Notes: generated by a model from the sequence alone, not told the origin. A stretch of 64,000 nucleotides of DNA from Flavobacterium sp. RSP15 (GCF_003968755.1 NZ_RYDL01000003.1:285177-349176); one strand, 5' to 3'; positions 18,538-27,794 are shown, counted from the first letter of the stretch. Numbers and translations are program-made.

Positions 18538-19980
18538 TTAAGAGTGTAGTAGGCGTACGATTTTTTGATCTTCAAAATACTGTTTCAGAGCCACCAAAGC
18601 AGCAATTTCGGCTTCTTTAGCCATTTGTTTTTTCAACACATCTGCATTGTAATAGTTTTTTACGAAATGCGTGTCAAATTTCCCAGAACGAAATGCCTCA
18701 TGTTCAAAAACAAATTTCCCAAAAGGCAAGGTTGTTTGTACACCCTCAATTTTATACGCCTCAATAGCTTTTAACATAACTTGAATTGCTTCTTCTCGGG
18801 TTTCGCCGTACGTAATCAATTTGGCCAACATTGGGTCGTAATAAATAGGAATATCCATGCCTTGTTCAAAACCATTATCCACACGAATTCCCTCTCCAAC
18901 AGGCAACTGATATACATCTAAATGACCTACACTTGGCAAGAAATCATTCATAGGATCTTCGGCATATACGCGTAATTCCATCGCGTGTCCTTTTATTTTT
19001 AAATCTTCTTGTTTTATGTTTAATGCTTCGCCTCGAGCTACTCTAATTTGTAGTTCAACCAAATCAGTTCCTGTAATCCATTCCGTAACAGGATGTTCTA
19101 CCTGCAAACGAGTATTCATTTCAAGAAAGTAGAAATTGTTGTTTTCGTCCAATAAAAATTCGACAGTTCCTGCTCCTAAATAATCACAGGATTTAGCTAC
19201 CAAAACAGCGGCTTCACCCATTTTTTTACGCAATTCAGGTGTTAAAACCGAAGAAGGCGCCTCTTCTATTACTTTTTGGTGACGACGCTGGATACTGCAC
19301 TCTCTTTCGAATAAATACAACACATTCCCGTGGCTGTCTGCCATAACTTGAATTTCGATATGCCGTGGCGAACCCACATATTTTTCGATAAAAACAGAAC
19401 CATCACCAAAAGCGGAAATCGCTTCACTGATGGCGCGATCCATTTGAGATTCGAAATCAGCTTCACTCTCTACCACACGCATTCCTTTTCCGCCACCACC
19501 TGCAGAGGCTTTAATCAGAATTGGAAAACCAATTTTTTTGGCAACCACTTTCGCTTTTTCGACATCCGTAATGGCTTCGTCAAAGCCCGGAACCATTGGA
19601 ATGTTGTATTGCTTAACAGCCTCTTTCGCCGCTAATTTACTTCCCATGATTTTGATCGCTTTCGACTTTGGACCAATAAAAATGATATTATTTTTCTCTG
19701 CTTCTTCGGCAAAATCAGCATTTTCACTCAGGAATCCGTACCCGGGATGAATTGCATCTACGTTTAATGATTTCGCAACCTCTATGATTTTACTTCCCAA
19801 TAAATAGGATTGATTAGAAGGAGCTTCGCCAATCCAAACGGCTTCATCAGCAAATTTTACGTGCGGTGCATTTCTGTCGGCAGTAGAATATACTGCTACA
19901 GTTTTAATGCCCATTTTTTTTGCGGTTTTCATCACTCTTATGGCGATTTCACCTCTATTGGCAACTAATAATTTTTTCAT
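18538..19980 (-). CDS. accC: Biotin carboxylase subunit of acyl-CoA carboxylase
   Basis: The 480-residue protein has the biotin carboxylase N-terminal domain (KKLLVANRGEIAIRVM), an ATP-grasp core with the glycine-rich loop KASAGGGGKGMR, the ERECSIQRRHQKVIEEAPS block and FLEMNTRLQVEHPVTE, then the C-terminal domain. It carboxylates biotin on the carrier protein using ATP and bicarbonate. It is about 30 residues longer than the AccC of bacterial acetyl-CoA carboxylases, as is common for propionyl- or methylcrotonyl-type enzymes. It sits between the carrier gene upstream and the carboxyltransferase downstream. Confidence 0.95.
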   Translation of the reverse strand: MKKLLVANRGEIAIRVMKTAKKMGIKTVAVYSTADRNAPHVKFADEAVWIGEAPSNQSYLLGSKIIEVAKSLNVDAIHPGYGFLSENADFAEEAEKNNIIFIGPKSKAIKIMGSKLAAKEAVKQYNIPMVPGFDEAITDVEKAKVVAKKIGFPILIKASAGGGGKGMRVVESEADFESQMDRAISEAISAFGDGSVFIEKYVGSPRHIEIQVMADSHGNVLYLFERECSIQRRHQKVIEEAPSSVLTPELRKKMGEAAVLVAKSCDYLGAGTVEFLLDENNNFYFLEMNTRLQVEHPVTEWITGTDLVELQIRVARGEALNIKQEDLKIKGHAMELRVYAEDPMNDFLPSVGHLDVYQLPVGEGIRVDNGFEQGMDIPIYYDPMLAKLITYGETREEAIQVMLKAIEAYKIEGVQTTLPFGKFVFEHEAFRSGKFDTHFVKNYYNADVLKKQMAKEAEIAALVALKQYFEDQKIVRLLHS

Positions 19981-20073
19981 TTTATATTTTTTAACCGCAG
20001 ATTCGCTAATTTTAATTCTCTCACAATCAATTGCGTTGTATAATTTAAAATTCTCTTTTAAATCAGTGGTGTT

Positions 20074-20559
20074 TTATTCAAATTCAATTAACAACTGTCC
20101 TTTATCTACGGCATCACCCATCATTACTGATATGGTTTTGATAACGCCATCACGCGGAGAAAGAAAGCTATTTTCCATTTTCATGGCCCCTAAAATAATA
20201 AGATTGTCATTCTCTTTGACGGTTTGTCCTACTACCACACTTATTTCGAGAATTAAACCTGGCATGGGTGCTTTGATAAAATTGACTTGTTTGGTAAGCC
20301 CTACTTCGAATCCCATTTCCTTAATCAAAACATCCAAAGGATTTGAAATGGCAACGGTGTAGGTGTTATTGTTTACCTTTACGGTGTAGCTTTTTTGAAG
20401 AAAATCAGAAGTGATGATTTCCGCTTGATAAGGAGTGTTTGAGTGCAAAACATGAAACTTATTCGTTTCCACACTTACTGCATCCAGTTGTGAAATACTT
20501 TTCTTTTCTAAATCAAAATGAAAAGTGTCATTTACATTAACTTTATAACCAATACTCAT
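20074..20559 (-). CDS. Biotin carboxyl carrier protein of acyl-CoA carboxylase
   Basis: This 161-residue protein ends in a biotinyl domain. The biotinylated Lys is in GAMKMEN, preceded by APMPGLILEISV and followed by a matching second half (VMMGDAVDKGQLLIEFE). The N-terminal ~85 residues form a domain seen in separate carrier subunits of propionyl-type carboxylases. It carries carboxybiotin between the biotin carboxylase and carboxyltransferase encoded just downstream. Confidence 0.93.
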   Translation of the reverse strand: MSIGYKVNVNDTFHFDLEKKSISQLDAVSVETNKFHVLHSNTPYQAEIITSDFLQKSYTVKVNNNTYTVAISNPLDVLIKEMGFEVGLTKQVNFIKAPMPGLILEISVVVGQTVKENDNLIILGAMKMENSFLSPRDGVIKTISVMMGDAVDKGQLLIEFE

Positions 20560-20660
20560 TTGCTTTTATTTTATGGTCGTAAAAATAGGCAAAAGAAAAC
20601 GTTTTCGTAAACCAATGAAGAAAGTTTTATGCAAATTTAGTATAGGTGTCAAAAATAAAA

Positions 20661-22865
20661 TTACAATACTAACAACCCATATTCTCGCAGCGTTTTAATT
20701 GGTTTGGAGTACCAAAACAATTCAAAGTCCTCCAGATATGATTCGAAATCTATTTTTATTTCTTGAAAGCTGTGAGTTTTAGAATTCGAAACAGCGATTT
20801 TCTGTAGCATTTCTACCAGCCATTCTCCCTCCCTTTTATTCGTTTGAATACTGAAACTTTCTTTTTTATCATGAAATATCAAAGTCATTAGTTCCCAAGA
20901 ATTTCCTTTTTTAGATTTGGTAAAATGTTCCACAAATGGTTTGCCGCCTAACCAAACGATTTTAGCAGTGGGTTTGACGCTAAAATCATTGTCTTCTTGT
21001 AGAGCATCAAAAATAAAATCAGGTGAAATTTTAGTTTTTGGAATTTTAAATTCAAACCAATCCTGCAATTCGTAATCAAAACAGATTCCGTGCATGAAAT
21101 TGAACAACGATTTCTTAAGTCCAAAACTGAATTTATCATGGTCGATTCCTGTTGCATCGGTATAATTAATATCGTTATTGGCAAAAGTTCCAATGATTTC
21201 GGTTTCTTTTGTCACACCAAATTTCTCCGGATACAAGCCTACTGGACTGTGCGCCGTCATAGCAAATTGATGCCAAAATCCTGATTGTAATACCCCAACT
21301 TCAAATAATTGACGCACCATTTCGAGACTATCCACTGTTTCCTGAATGGTTTGTGTAGGATAGCCGTACATCAAATAGGCATGAACCATAACTCCTGCTT
21401 CGGTAAAATTTCTGGTGACTTTAGCCACTTGCTCCACCGTAACGCCTTTGTCAATCAATTTTAATAATCGATCAGAAGCTACTTCGAGACCGCCAGAAAC
21501 CGCAATGCAACCGGAAGCTTTAAGTAGCAAACACAAGTCTTTGGTAAAACTTTTTTCGAATCGAATGTTCGTCCACCACGTCACGGCTATTTTCCTACGA
21601 AGAATTTCGAGAGCTAGAGCCCGCATCAAAGCCGGTGGCGCCGCTTCATCTACAAAATGAAATCCGTTCTCACCTGTTTGGGCAATCATTTCCTCCATTC
21701 GGTCGCACAATAAATTGGCCGCCACGGGTTCGTAAATTTTGATGTAATCCAAAGAAATATCGCAAAACGTACATTTCCCCCAGTAACAACCATGTGCCAT
21801 GGTAAGTTTATTCCATCTCCCATCACTCCACATGCGGTGCATGGGATTCACAATTTCGATAACCGAAATGTATTTATCCAAAAATAAATCCGAATAATCC
21901 GGAGTTCCTACTTGTGATTGTTTGTAATCGTGTTTCAGGGAATTATTTTTATAAACTACTTTTCCGTCTTCCAACAGAAAGGTTCGTTTATAAGAATTGT
22001 AATCTGTCCCGAAATTTCGGGATTCAATATTAGAGATTAATTCTTCTATTGGCATTTCCCCATCGTCCAAAGTAATAAAATCGAAAAACTCAAACACACG
22101 AGCATCTGAAAGCGAACGCAATTCTGTATTTGGAAAACCACCACCCATCGAAATCTTGATATTGGGATAATGCTTTTTAACCCATTGTGCCGAACGAAAA
22201 GCCGAGTACAAATTTCTTGGAAACGGAACTGAAATCAAGAATAATGTAGGTTTTATAGTTTCTATTTTTTCTTTTAAAATAGAAAGAAGAACGGTATCAA
22301 TATAAGTTGGTTCCTGTTGCAAGGCTTCATACAATTCGTCAAAAGAATTCGCACTTCGTCCCAAACGTTCTGCATAACGGCTGAAACCAAAATTAGCATC
22401 TACACATTCCACAATAAAATCTGAAATATCTTCGAGATACAAAGTCGCTAAATGCTTGGCTTTGTCCTGTGTTCCCATCGTTCCGAAAGCCCAATCAAGT
22501 TCTTCCAATTGTGCAAAACGGGACGCTTCCGGCAAGAAATCTTCCTGACAAATTTGAAGCGCCAATGTTGGATTTTTTCCTTGCAGAAAAGCAATCACGG
22601 GATCAATCGTCTTTACATATTCATCTTGCAAAGCTTGAATTCTTTGGGAGTTGGGTGTTAGCTTTTGGGTCCTAGCTGTGGCAATAGCAAACACATTTTG
22701 CAAACCTTCTTTAGAAAACAATTCCAAAATCACCTCAATACCCAAATCCGCCTGAACAGACTCAATGTTTTTGGTATTCAGAAACCCTTTAATATAAGCG
22801 GTCGCCGGATACGGAGTGTTGAGTTGGGTAAACGGAGGCGTGATGATGAATAATTTGGTTTTCAA
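20661..22865 (-). CDS. B12-binding-domain radical SAM protein
   Basis: The N-terminus (KTKLFIITPPFTQ) and the SMGGGFPNTELR region look like a cobalamin-binding Rossmann domain. The radical SAM cluster follows near residue 360 as HGCYWGKCTFCD, a CX4CX2C spacing instead of the usual CX3CX2C. Then come GLEVASDRLLKLIDKG and YGYPTQT, typical of radical SAM barrels. I place the start at the TTG at 22865, which gives KTKLFII as residues 2-8 and 734 residues; the frame is open upstream to 22916 without a good start. It precedes the carboxylase genes by about 100 bp. Reaction unknown. Confidence 0.85.
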   Translation of the reverse strand: MKTKLFIITPPFTQLNTPYPATAYIKGFLNTKNIESVQADLGIEVILELFSKEGLQNVFAIATARTQKLTPNSQRIQALQDEYVKTIDPVIAFLQGKNPTLALQICQEDFLPEASRFAQLEELDWAFGTMGTQDKAKHLATLYLEDISDFIVECVDANFGFSRYAERLGRSANSFDELYEALQQEPTYIDTVLLSILKEKIETIKPTLFLISVPFPRNLYSAFRSAQWVKKHYPNIKISMGGGFPNTELRSLSDARVFEFFDFITLDDGEMPIEELISNIESRNFGTDYNSYKRTFLLEDGKVVYKNNSLKHDYKQSQVGTPDYSDLFLDKYISVIEIVNPMHRMWSDGRWNKLTMAHGCYWGKCTFCDISLDYIKIYEPVAANLLCDRMEEMIAQTGENGFHFVDEAAPPALMRALALEILRRKIAVTWWTNIRFEKSFTKDLCLLLKASGCIAVSGGLEVASDRLLKLIDKGVTVEQVAKVTRNFTEAGVMVHAYLMYGYPTQTIQETVDSLEMVRQLFEVGVLQSGFWHQFAMTAHSPVGLYPEKFGVTKETEIIGTFANNDINYTDATGIDHDKFSFGLKKSLFNFMHGICFDYELQDWFEFKIPKTKISPDFIFDALQEDNDFSVKPTAKIVWLGGKPFVEHFTKSKKGNSWELMTLIFHDKKESFSIQTNKREGEWLVEMLQKIAVSNSKTHSFQEIKIDFESYLEDFELFWYSKPIKTLREYGLLVL
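22640..22682. repeat. G/T-rich repeat-like tract inside the radical SAM gene
   Basis: The plus strand reads TTGGGAGTTGGGTGTTAGC followed by TTTTGGGTCCTAGC, resembling the GGGTTTT tract at 32820-32861. On the coding strand it gives TARTQKLTPNSQR in frame, so the gene tolerates it. Confidence 0.45.
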
Positions 22866-23062
22866 AAGAAATAAGTTTTGTGCAAAAATAAGGGATAATT
22901 CTGTTCTTATCACCAAAGTAAAAGTCCATATTATTATTTATTCTTTGGATTCAAATATAAAACAAAGCTATTTTTAGTTTCAACGTAATATATAGGTATT
23001 TAATTATATTTATCGTGCTGTAAATCTTACTTCTGAAGCGAATTTTTCCTTTTTCATTTACA

Positions 23063-23301
23063 ATGCAAAGTCAATGTTTTGATTGTGCCAAAAACCTACG
23101 TGGTTGCAATGATGATGCTACTGCCGATTTAAAGAAAGCAAGCGATGGTATATACCTAGCAAAGAATTAAACCATTAACTCAAAAATAGTTCATGTGACG
23201 GAAGTCTTAATGGTCATCAACTTCCATCAGGTGATTATTGGTATACAGCAACCAGAACTGATGAAAATGAATACAAAGGTCATTTTAGTTTGAAGCGATA
23301 G
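23063..23301 (+). pseudogene. Remnant of a T9SS type B (gliding-motility) C-terminal sorting domain
   Basis: From 23191 to the TAG at 23299 the frame encodes SCDGSLNGHQLPSGDYWYT and then EYKGHFSLKR. This is the hallmark end of the CHU_C/type B sorting domain that sends proteins through the type IX secretion system. The upstream frame from 23063 (MQSQCFDCAKNLRGC) ends at a stop at about 23168 and is out of frame with it. No complete surface protein is present, so this is a leftover tail. Confidence 0.8.
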
Positions 23302-23308
23302 CAAATTA

Positions 23309-24592
23309 TCAAAACTTATGCTCTTTTTTGCTGACCATCAACAATGAAAATAAAGAGACACAGGCTGCCGTACTTAAGTAAAACCCAACGTAGGTCAGGC
23401 TATACTGTGTAGCTAACCAAATCGCAATCATAGGGGCAAAAGCGGCTCCGATAATTCCTGCCATGTTAAATGCCAAAGAGGTCCCTGAATAACGCACCGT
23501 TGTAGGAAACAGTTCCGATAAAAAAGTCCCCAATGGGCCATATGTGAATCCCATCAGCGCCATTCCAACACATAAAAACAAAGTCACAAGAACCGAACTG
23601 GCAGAATTTAAGAAAAATGAAAATGCAAAACCAAAAACAGCTATTGCTATCGTTGCATAAATAAGCATTTTTCTACGCCCAATACAATCCGCAATTAAAG
23701 CAGAAACAGGAATGAAAAACGCAAAAAACAATACCGAAAACAATTGCATCAATAGAAAATCCCTTTTGGAATAACCCAAATCTGACGTTGCCCAGCTAAG
23801 CGTGAACACCGTCATGAGATAAAAAACCAAGAAAGTTGTAATCGACGCAAATGTGCCAAAAATCAATTGGTTTTTATAAAATTTTAATAAAGTAAAAAAG
23901 GGAATTTTAACCTCTTGTTGTTCTTTTTTAGAGTTTTTGAAAGCAGGAGTTTCATCAATTTTTAATCGGATATAGAAACCTACAACAACCAATAACGAAC
24001 TCCCTATAAACGGAATTCTCCACCCGTAGTCCAGAAAAGCTTCGGCACTCATTGTGTCTGTCAAAATCAAGAAAGTACCACCTGAAAGCAACAAGCCTAT
24101 TGGAGCTCCCAATTGCGGGAACATACCATACCAAGCACGCTTATTAGCCGGAGCATTTTCGATTGCCAATAAAACCGCTCCACCCCATTCGCCACCTAAA
24201 CCAACTCCTTGACCAAAGCGACACAACATAAGTAATAAAGGAGCTGTAATTCCAATACTGGCATAACTTGGTAAAAAACCAATACAAACAGTTGAAATCC
24301 CCATTGTTAATAATGCAATTACTAAGGTGGTTTTACGTCCAATTTTATCACCATAATGGCCAAAGACTGCGGAACCTAAAGGTCGGGAAAGAAAAGCAAT
24401 CGAAAAAGTTGCAAGAGATAATAAAACAGAATTAGTATTATCTGTTGAAGGAAAAAACAATTGAGGAAAAACTAAAACTGCTGCATTAGCATAAATATAA
24501 AAATCAAAAAACTCTATAGTTGTACCAATTAAACTGCCAAAAAGAACATGTTTTAAAGAATTTTTATTCGTAAGCTTTAAATTATCTTTCAT
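23309..24592 (-). CDS. MFS transporter, metabolite:H+ symporter type
   Basis: The 427-residue protein has about 12 membrane segments and MFS signatures: GHYGDKIGRKTTL between helices 2 and 3, RFGQGVGLGGEWGGAV in helix 4, and DCIGRRKML in the second half. The RFGQGVGLGGEWGGA block marks the metabolite:H+ symporter group (ProP, ShiA and KgtP relatives), which import compatible solutes or organic acids. It is divergent from bshC and not in an evident operon. Substrate unknown. Confidence 0.9.
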   Translation of the reverse strand: MKDNLKLTNKNSLKHVLFGSLIGTTIEFFDFYIYANAAVLVFPQLFFPSTDNTNSVLLSLATFSIAFLSRPLGSAVFGHYGDKIGRKTTLVIALLTMGISTVCIGFLPSYASIGITAPLLLMLCRFGQGVGLGGEWGGAVLLAIENAPANKRAWYGMFPQLGAPIGLLLSGGTFLILTDTMSAEAFLDYGWRIPFIGSSLLVVVGFYIRLKIDETPAFKNSKKEQQEVKIPFFTLLKFYKNQLIFGTFASITTFLVFYLMTVFTLSWATSDLGYSKRDFLLMQLFSVLFFAFFIPVSALIADCIGRRKMLIYATIAIAVFGFAFSFFLNSASSVLVTLFLCVGMALMGFTYGPLGTFLSELFPTTVRYSGTSLAFNMAGIIGAAFAPMIAIWLATQYSLTYVGFYLSTAACVSLFSLLMVSKKEHKF

Positions 24593-24695
24593 AAAATTGT
24601 TAATTTTTTTTGATAAAATTGATACTATTTTTCGAAAGTAACAAATATTATAGTTCCAATATTTTTCGGTAATTTAGCCTCAAATAAAATTCCAT

Positions 24696-26339
24696 ATGCC
24701 AACCGACTGTATCAGCTATCAAAATTCAGGATATTTCTCTTCTTTGATGAACGATTATTTAGATCAAAAAAATAATTTACATTCTCTATACAATAGATTT
24801 CCAACGCTGGAAAACTTTGAAAAGCAAATCCTTGAAAAGCAAAATAACTTCCCCTCCCCAGCCCTCCCCGAAGGAGAGGGAGTCGAAATGGATAAAAAAA
24901 TTGTCAATGACAATAAAAGAAATATTTTAGTTTCAGTCTTAAAAAAACAATATTCGGCTATTTCAACTTCTGTTTTAACAAAACAAAATATTGAAACTTT
25001 GGCACTTCCAAATACATTTACTGTAACCACTGGCCATCAGCTAAATTTATTCGGTGGACCTTTATATTTTTTATACAAGATTATTTCGACAATTAATTTG
25101 ACAACCGAATTAAAAGCGAAATATCCCACCTATAATTTTGTCCCCATTTACTGGATGGCTACCGAAGACCATGATTTTGAAGAAATCAATTATTTTAATT
25201 TTAAAGGCAAAAAATTCCGTTGGAACAAAGAAAGTACAGGTCCTGTTGGACGATTGTCTACTAAAGGTTTATCCGATTTTCTAGAAGTATATGCGCTGGA
25301 ATTAGGTTCCGGTACGAATGCAGATACTCTAAAAAAATTATTCAAAGACTCTTATCTGAAACACGATAATTTAGCCGATGCCACACGATTTTTGGCAAAT
25401 GCATTATTTGGTGCAAATGGTTTAGTCATTTTAGATGCGGATAATTCAGACTTAAAAAGAGCTTTTATTCCATTTGCAAAAGAAGAATTACTACACCAAT
25501 CCTCGCATAAATTAGTACTAGAAACTGCCGAAAAATTAAAAGAGTATACCATTCAAGTGAATCCTCGTGAAATCAATTTGTTTTATATTGAAGATAGTAT
25601 CAGAGAACGCATTATCTTTGAAAATGATCGATACAAAGTAAACCACACTAAAATTGAGTTTTCTGAAACAGAAATTCTATCCCTTTTAGAAAATCATCCG
25701 GAGAAATTCAGTCCTAACGTGATTATGCGTCCGTTATATCAAGAAGTGATTCTCCCCAATTTATGCTACATTGGCGGAGGAGGAGAGATTGCCTATTGGC
25801 TAGAACTACAATCGTTTTTTGCCGCTGCAAAAGTAACTTTTCCAATACTTTTGATTAGAAATTCTGTACTATTAGCAACCGAAAAGCAAGCTAAAAAAGC
25901 AGATAAATTAGAATTGAATTGGGAAAATTTATTTTCGAAACAGGCGAATTTAGTACCTACTAAAACCAAAGAATTATCAGATTTCCCAGTCGATTTAACG
26001 CATCTCAAAATCCAATTGGAAAAACAATTTCAGGAGCTTTATGATGTTGCGACCAAAACCGATAAATCTTTTATTGGAGCGGTAAAAGCTCAGGAAACAA
26101 AACAAAACAAAGGATTAGAAAATCTGGAAAAACGATTGCTAAAAGCACAAAAAAGAAAACTAAGTGACGTTTTACAACGCATCACCTACTTGCAAAATGA
26201 GCTGTTTCCCAACCAAAGTTTACAGGAACGACAAACTAATTTTTCCGAATTTTATTTGGAATACGGAGATAAACTGATTCCTACATTAATCAACCAACTC
26301 CAACCGCTAGACAACAAATTTGAAATTATTGTACTTTAA
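24696..26339 (+). CDS. bshC: Bacillithiol biosynthesis cysteine-adding enzyme BshC
   Basis: The 547-residue protein matches BshC, which adds cysteine to glucosaminyl-malate in the last step of bacillithiol synthesis. Recognisable blocks are TVTTGHQLNLFGGPLYFLYK, VPIYWMATEDHDFEEINY and NVIMRPLYQEVILPN with LCYIGGGGEIAYWLEL. A coiled-coil segment near residues 440-510 is also typical. Residues about 51-64 (PSPALPEGEG and flanks) come from a palindromic repeat within the gene. A bacillithiol producer normally lacks glutathione, which matters for the Kef genes at 55560-60544. Confidence 0.93.
   Translation: MPTDCISYQNSGYFSSLMNDYLDQKNNLHSLYNRFPTLENFEKQILEKQNNFPSPALPEGEGVEMDKKIVNDNKRNILVSVLKKQYSAISTSVLTKQNIETLALPNTFTVTTGHQLNLFGGPLYFLYKIISTINLTTELKAKYPTYNFVPIYWMATEDHDFEEINYFNFKGKKFRWNKESTGPVGRLSTKGLSDFLEVYALELGSGTNADTLKKLFKDSYLKHDNLADATRFLANALFGANGLVILDADNSDLKRAFIPFAKEELLHQSSHKLVLETAEKLKEYTIQVNPREINLFYIEDSIRERIIFENDRYKVNHTKIEFSETEILSLLENHPEKFSPNVIMRPLYQEVILPNLCYIGGGGEIAYWLELQSFFAAAKVTFPILLIRNSVLLATEKQAKKADKLELNWENLFSKQANLVPTKTKELSDFPVDLTHLKIQLEKQFQELYDVATKTDKSFIGAVKAQETKQNKGLENLEKRLLKAQKRKLSDVLQRITYLQNELFPNQSLQERQTNFSEFYLEYGDKLIPTLINQLQPLDNKFEIIVL
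24848..24887. repeat. Palindromic repeat inserted in frame inside bshC
   Basis: CCCCTCCCCAGCCCTCCCC followed by GAAGGAGAGGGAGTCGA forms an imperfect palindrome. It is much more GC-rich than the surrounding gene and aligns with the intergenic copy at 4857-4898. It adds about 13 codons between residues 51 and 64 without breaking the frame. Confidence 0.7.
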
Positions 26340-26394
26340 TCAAATTATGATTATTTGAGTGCAATATTTGTAAAAATATTCAATAAAAAAATGC

Positions 26395-26402
26395 TAATTT
26401 TG
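26395..26402 (+). promoter_or_regulatory. Candidate -7 box for ndk (TAATTTTG)
   Basis: TAATTTTG fits the TAnnTTTG consensus and ends 21 bp before the chosen ndk ATG. A TTTG at 26367-26370 is a possible upstream element, although 24 bp is a wide spacing. Confidence 0.45.
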
Positions 26403-26423
26403 CATAAAATTAAAAAAATAAAA

Positions 26424-26843
26424 ATGGCTACTAATAGAACTTTTACAATGATCAAGCCTGATGCTGTTGCTAACGGACACATCGGAAACATACTTGCAAT
26501 GATTACTACGGCAGGTTTCAAAATCGTTTCTTTAAAATTGACACAATTAACTGTTGCTGATGCACAAGCTTTTTACGAAGTGCACGCTGCAAGACCTTTT
26601 TATGGTGAATTAGTTGAGTTTATGTCAAGAGGACCAATTGTTGCTGCTATTTTAGAAAAAGACAACGCTGTTGAAGATTTCAGAACTCTAATTGGAGCTA
26701 CAAACCCAGCTGACGCTGCTGAAGGAACTATCCGTAAAGCATACGCAACCTCGATTGGAGAAAATGCAGTTCACGGTTCTGATAGCGATGAAAATGCAGC
26801 TATCGAAGGTGCGTTCCATTTTGCCGGAAGAGAGCAGTTCTAG
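26424..26843 (+). CDS. ndk: Nucleoside-diphosphate kinase
   Basis: From the ATG at 26424 the protein is 139 residues and starts [15 protein letters not shown], the standard Ndk start. The longer frame from 26355 adds unrelated residues and runs through the promoter, so it was not used. The active-site His lies in [11 protein letters not shown], with [15 protein letters not shown] and the [16 protein letters not shown] block also present. Ndk transfers the gamma-phosphate from ATP to nucleoside diphosphates. A strong terminator follows. Confidence 0.97.
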   Translation: MATNRTFTMIKPDAVANGHIGNILAMITTAGFKIVSLKLTQLTVADAQAFYEVHAARPFYGELVEFMSRGPIVAAILEKDNAVEDFRTLIGATNPADAAEGTIRKAYATSIGENAVHGSDSDENAAIEGAFHFAGREQF

Positions 26844-26890
26844 TATCGGTTTTCAGTCGCAATTGACAGTTACGAATTATAATAAAATAG

Positions 26891-26924
26891 AAATCCCGTT
26901 TCAAAATTGAAACGGGATTTTTTT
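26891..26924 (+). terminator. Rho-independent terminator after ndk
   Basis: AAATCCCGTTTC pairs with GAAACGGGATTT around an AAAATT loop, followed by a T run. Confidence 0.9.
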
Positions 26925-26972
26925 ATATCAAAAATCTGAAATCTAAATTCGTTAATCAACAATCTAAAATCA

Positions 26973-27269
26973 TTACCTTAAAACCACATCCTTCACCACA
27001 TCTCGTCTTAGTTCCTCATTAATCATAGCCACAATTTTTGATTTGCCATGACTTAATTCCTCCCGTAAAACGGACGAGGTCAACTCTACATACAACGTAC
27101 TTCCTTTCAAAACTACATTATTGGTATAACTGTTCACACCGTTACCCATCAAGTTTTTCCAAGCGTATTTTACGTCCATTTGATCCATTCCGGGCTGCAA
27201 CTTATTTACTTGGATAATTTGTTTCAAAACATCCCCTATCGTACTTTGATTATTTAGTCTCTTTGCCAT
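26973..27269 (-). CDS. DUF721 (DciA-like) protein
   Basis: This 98-residue protein belongs to the DUF721 family. It has the N-terminal IGDVLKQIIQ segment, a central WKNLMGNGVNSYT and the conserved LYVELTSSVLREEL strand-helix. DUF721 proteins include DciA, the loader of the replicative helicase in bacteria lacking DnaC; Bacteroidota members are short and the role is by homology. Its start overlaps the end of the lipoprotein gene by 20 bp, so the two are probably co-transcribed. Confidence 0.85.
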   Translation of the reverse strand: MAKRLNNQSTIGDVLKQIIQVNKLQPGMDQMDVKYAWKNLMGNGVNSYTNNVVLKGSTLYVELTSSVLREELSHGKSKIVAMINEELRRDVVKDVVLR

Positions 27270-27693
27270 CGCCCAGTAAATTTATTGGTGTTGCTTTCTT
27301 GTAATGATATGCTGTTTTTTCTTTGTTCAGTAATACTAATTCTTCCGCTGACACTGCAATTATTTCCTCACTCCATTTCATATAAGGTGTTGAATAATCC
27401 ACAAACGCCTTGTCATCTGCAAATCGAATTGAAACCTTTTCATACGCATCATTCACCATAAAAGTACCGTCTAGTTGTGGCATGACTTTCTTTCGAAACC
27501 CTTTATTCTTTTTGTCAACTTCAAAATAATCATACACTTCATTCATCTTATACTCCTTGTTTTCCCCCTTATCAAAAACAACCTTTTTAATTTCCCAATA
27601 GCCGTTTATGTTGGCAATATCAGCAGGTATAATTTCTTGCTGGCATCCCACAAAAAGGAATGCAATAAAAAGAAAGCTAAATGTATTTTTCAT
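27250..27693 (-). CDS. Lipoprotein of unknown function (lipocalin-like size)
   Basis: The 147-residue product has a lipoprotein signal with the lipobox FVGC; the Cys at about residue 16 would be lipidated. The mature part begins QQEIIPADIANINGYWEIKK, and the GYWEI strand followed by alternating beta-rich sequence resembles small lipocalin-like proteins of Bacteroidota. It overlaps the downstream DUF721 gene by 20 bp. No known function is assigned. Confidence 0.8.
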   Translation of the reverse strand: MKNTFSFLFIAFLFVGCQQEIIPADIANINGYWEIKKVVFDKGENKEYKMNEVYDYFEVDKKNKGFRKKVMPQLDGTFMVNDAYEKVSIRFADDKAFVDYSTPYMKWSEEIIAVSAEELVLLNKEKTAYHYKKATPINLLGDGKETK

Positions 27694-27708
27694 ATAATTA
27701 ATATTTTT

Positions 27709-27794
27709 AGGAGCTATTTCCTGCTTTTCACTTCAATCTTTTTATCCGCCGAAAAAACGGCTAAAAAAGGATTTCCGCTTCAATCAGGGCTAGG
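27709..27794. repeat. Structured intergenic repeat, copy A
   Basis: It begins AGGAGCTATTTCC, has an ATCTTTTT-like segment, a hairpin (GCCG-AAAAAA-CGGC), then AAAGGATTTCCGCTT and CAATCAGGGC. The same order occurs in copies at 44129-44210 and, inverted, at 53159-53242. Confidence 0.7.

Noticed and set aside
26355..26423. Longer N-terminus for ndk
   Set aside because: The extra 23 codons overlap a promoter-like box, and the ATG at 26424 gives the standard Ndk start.
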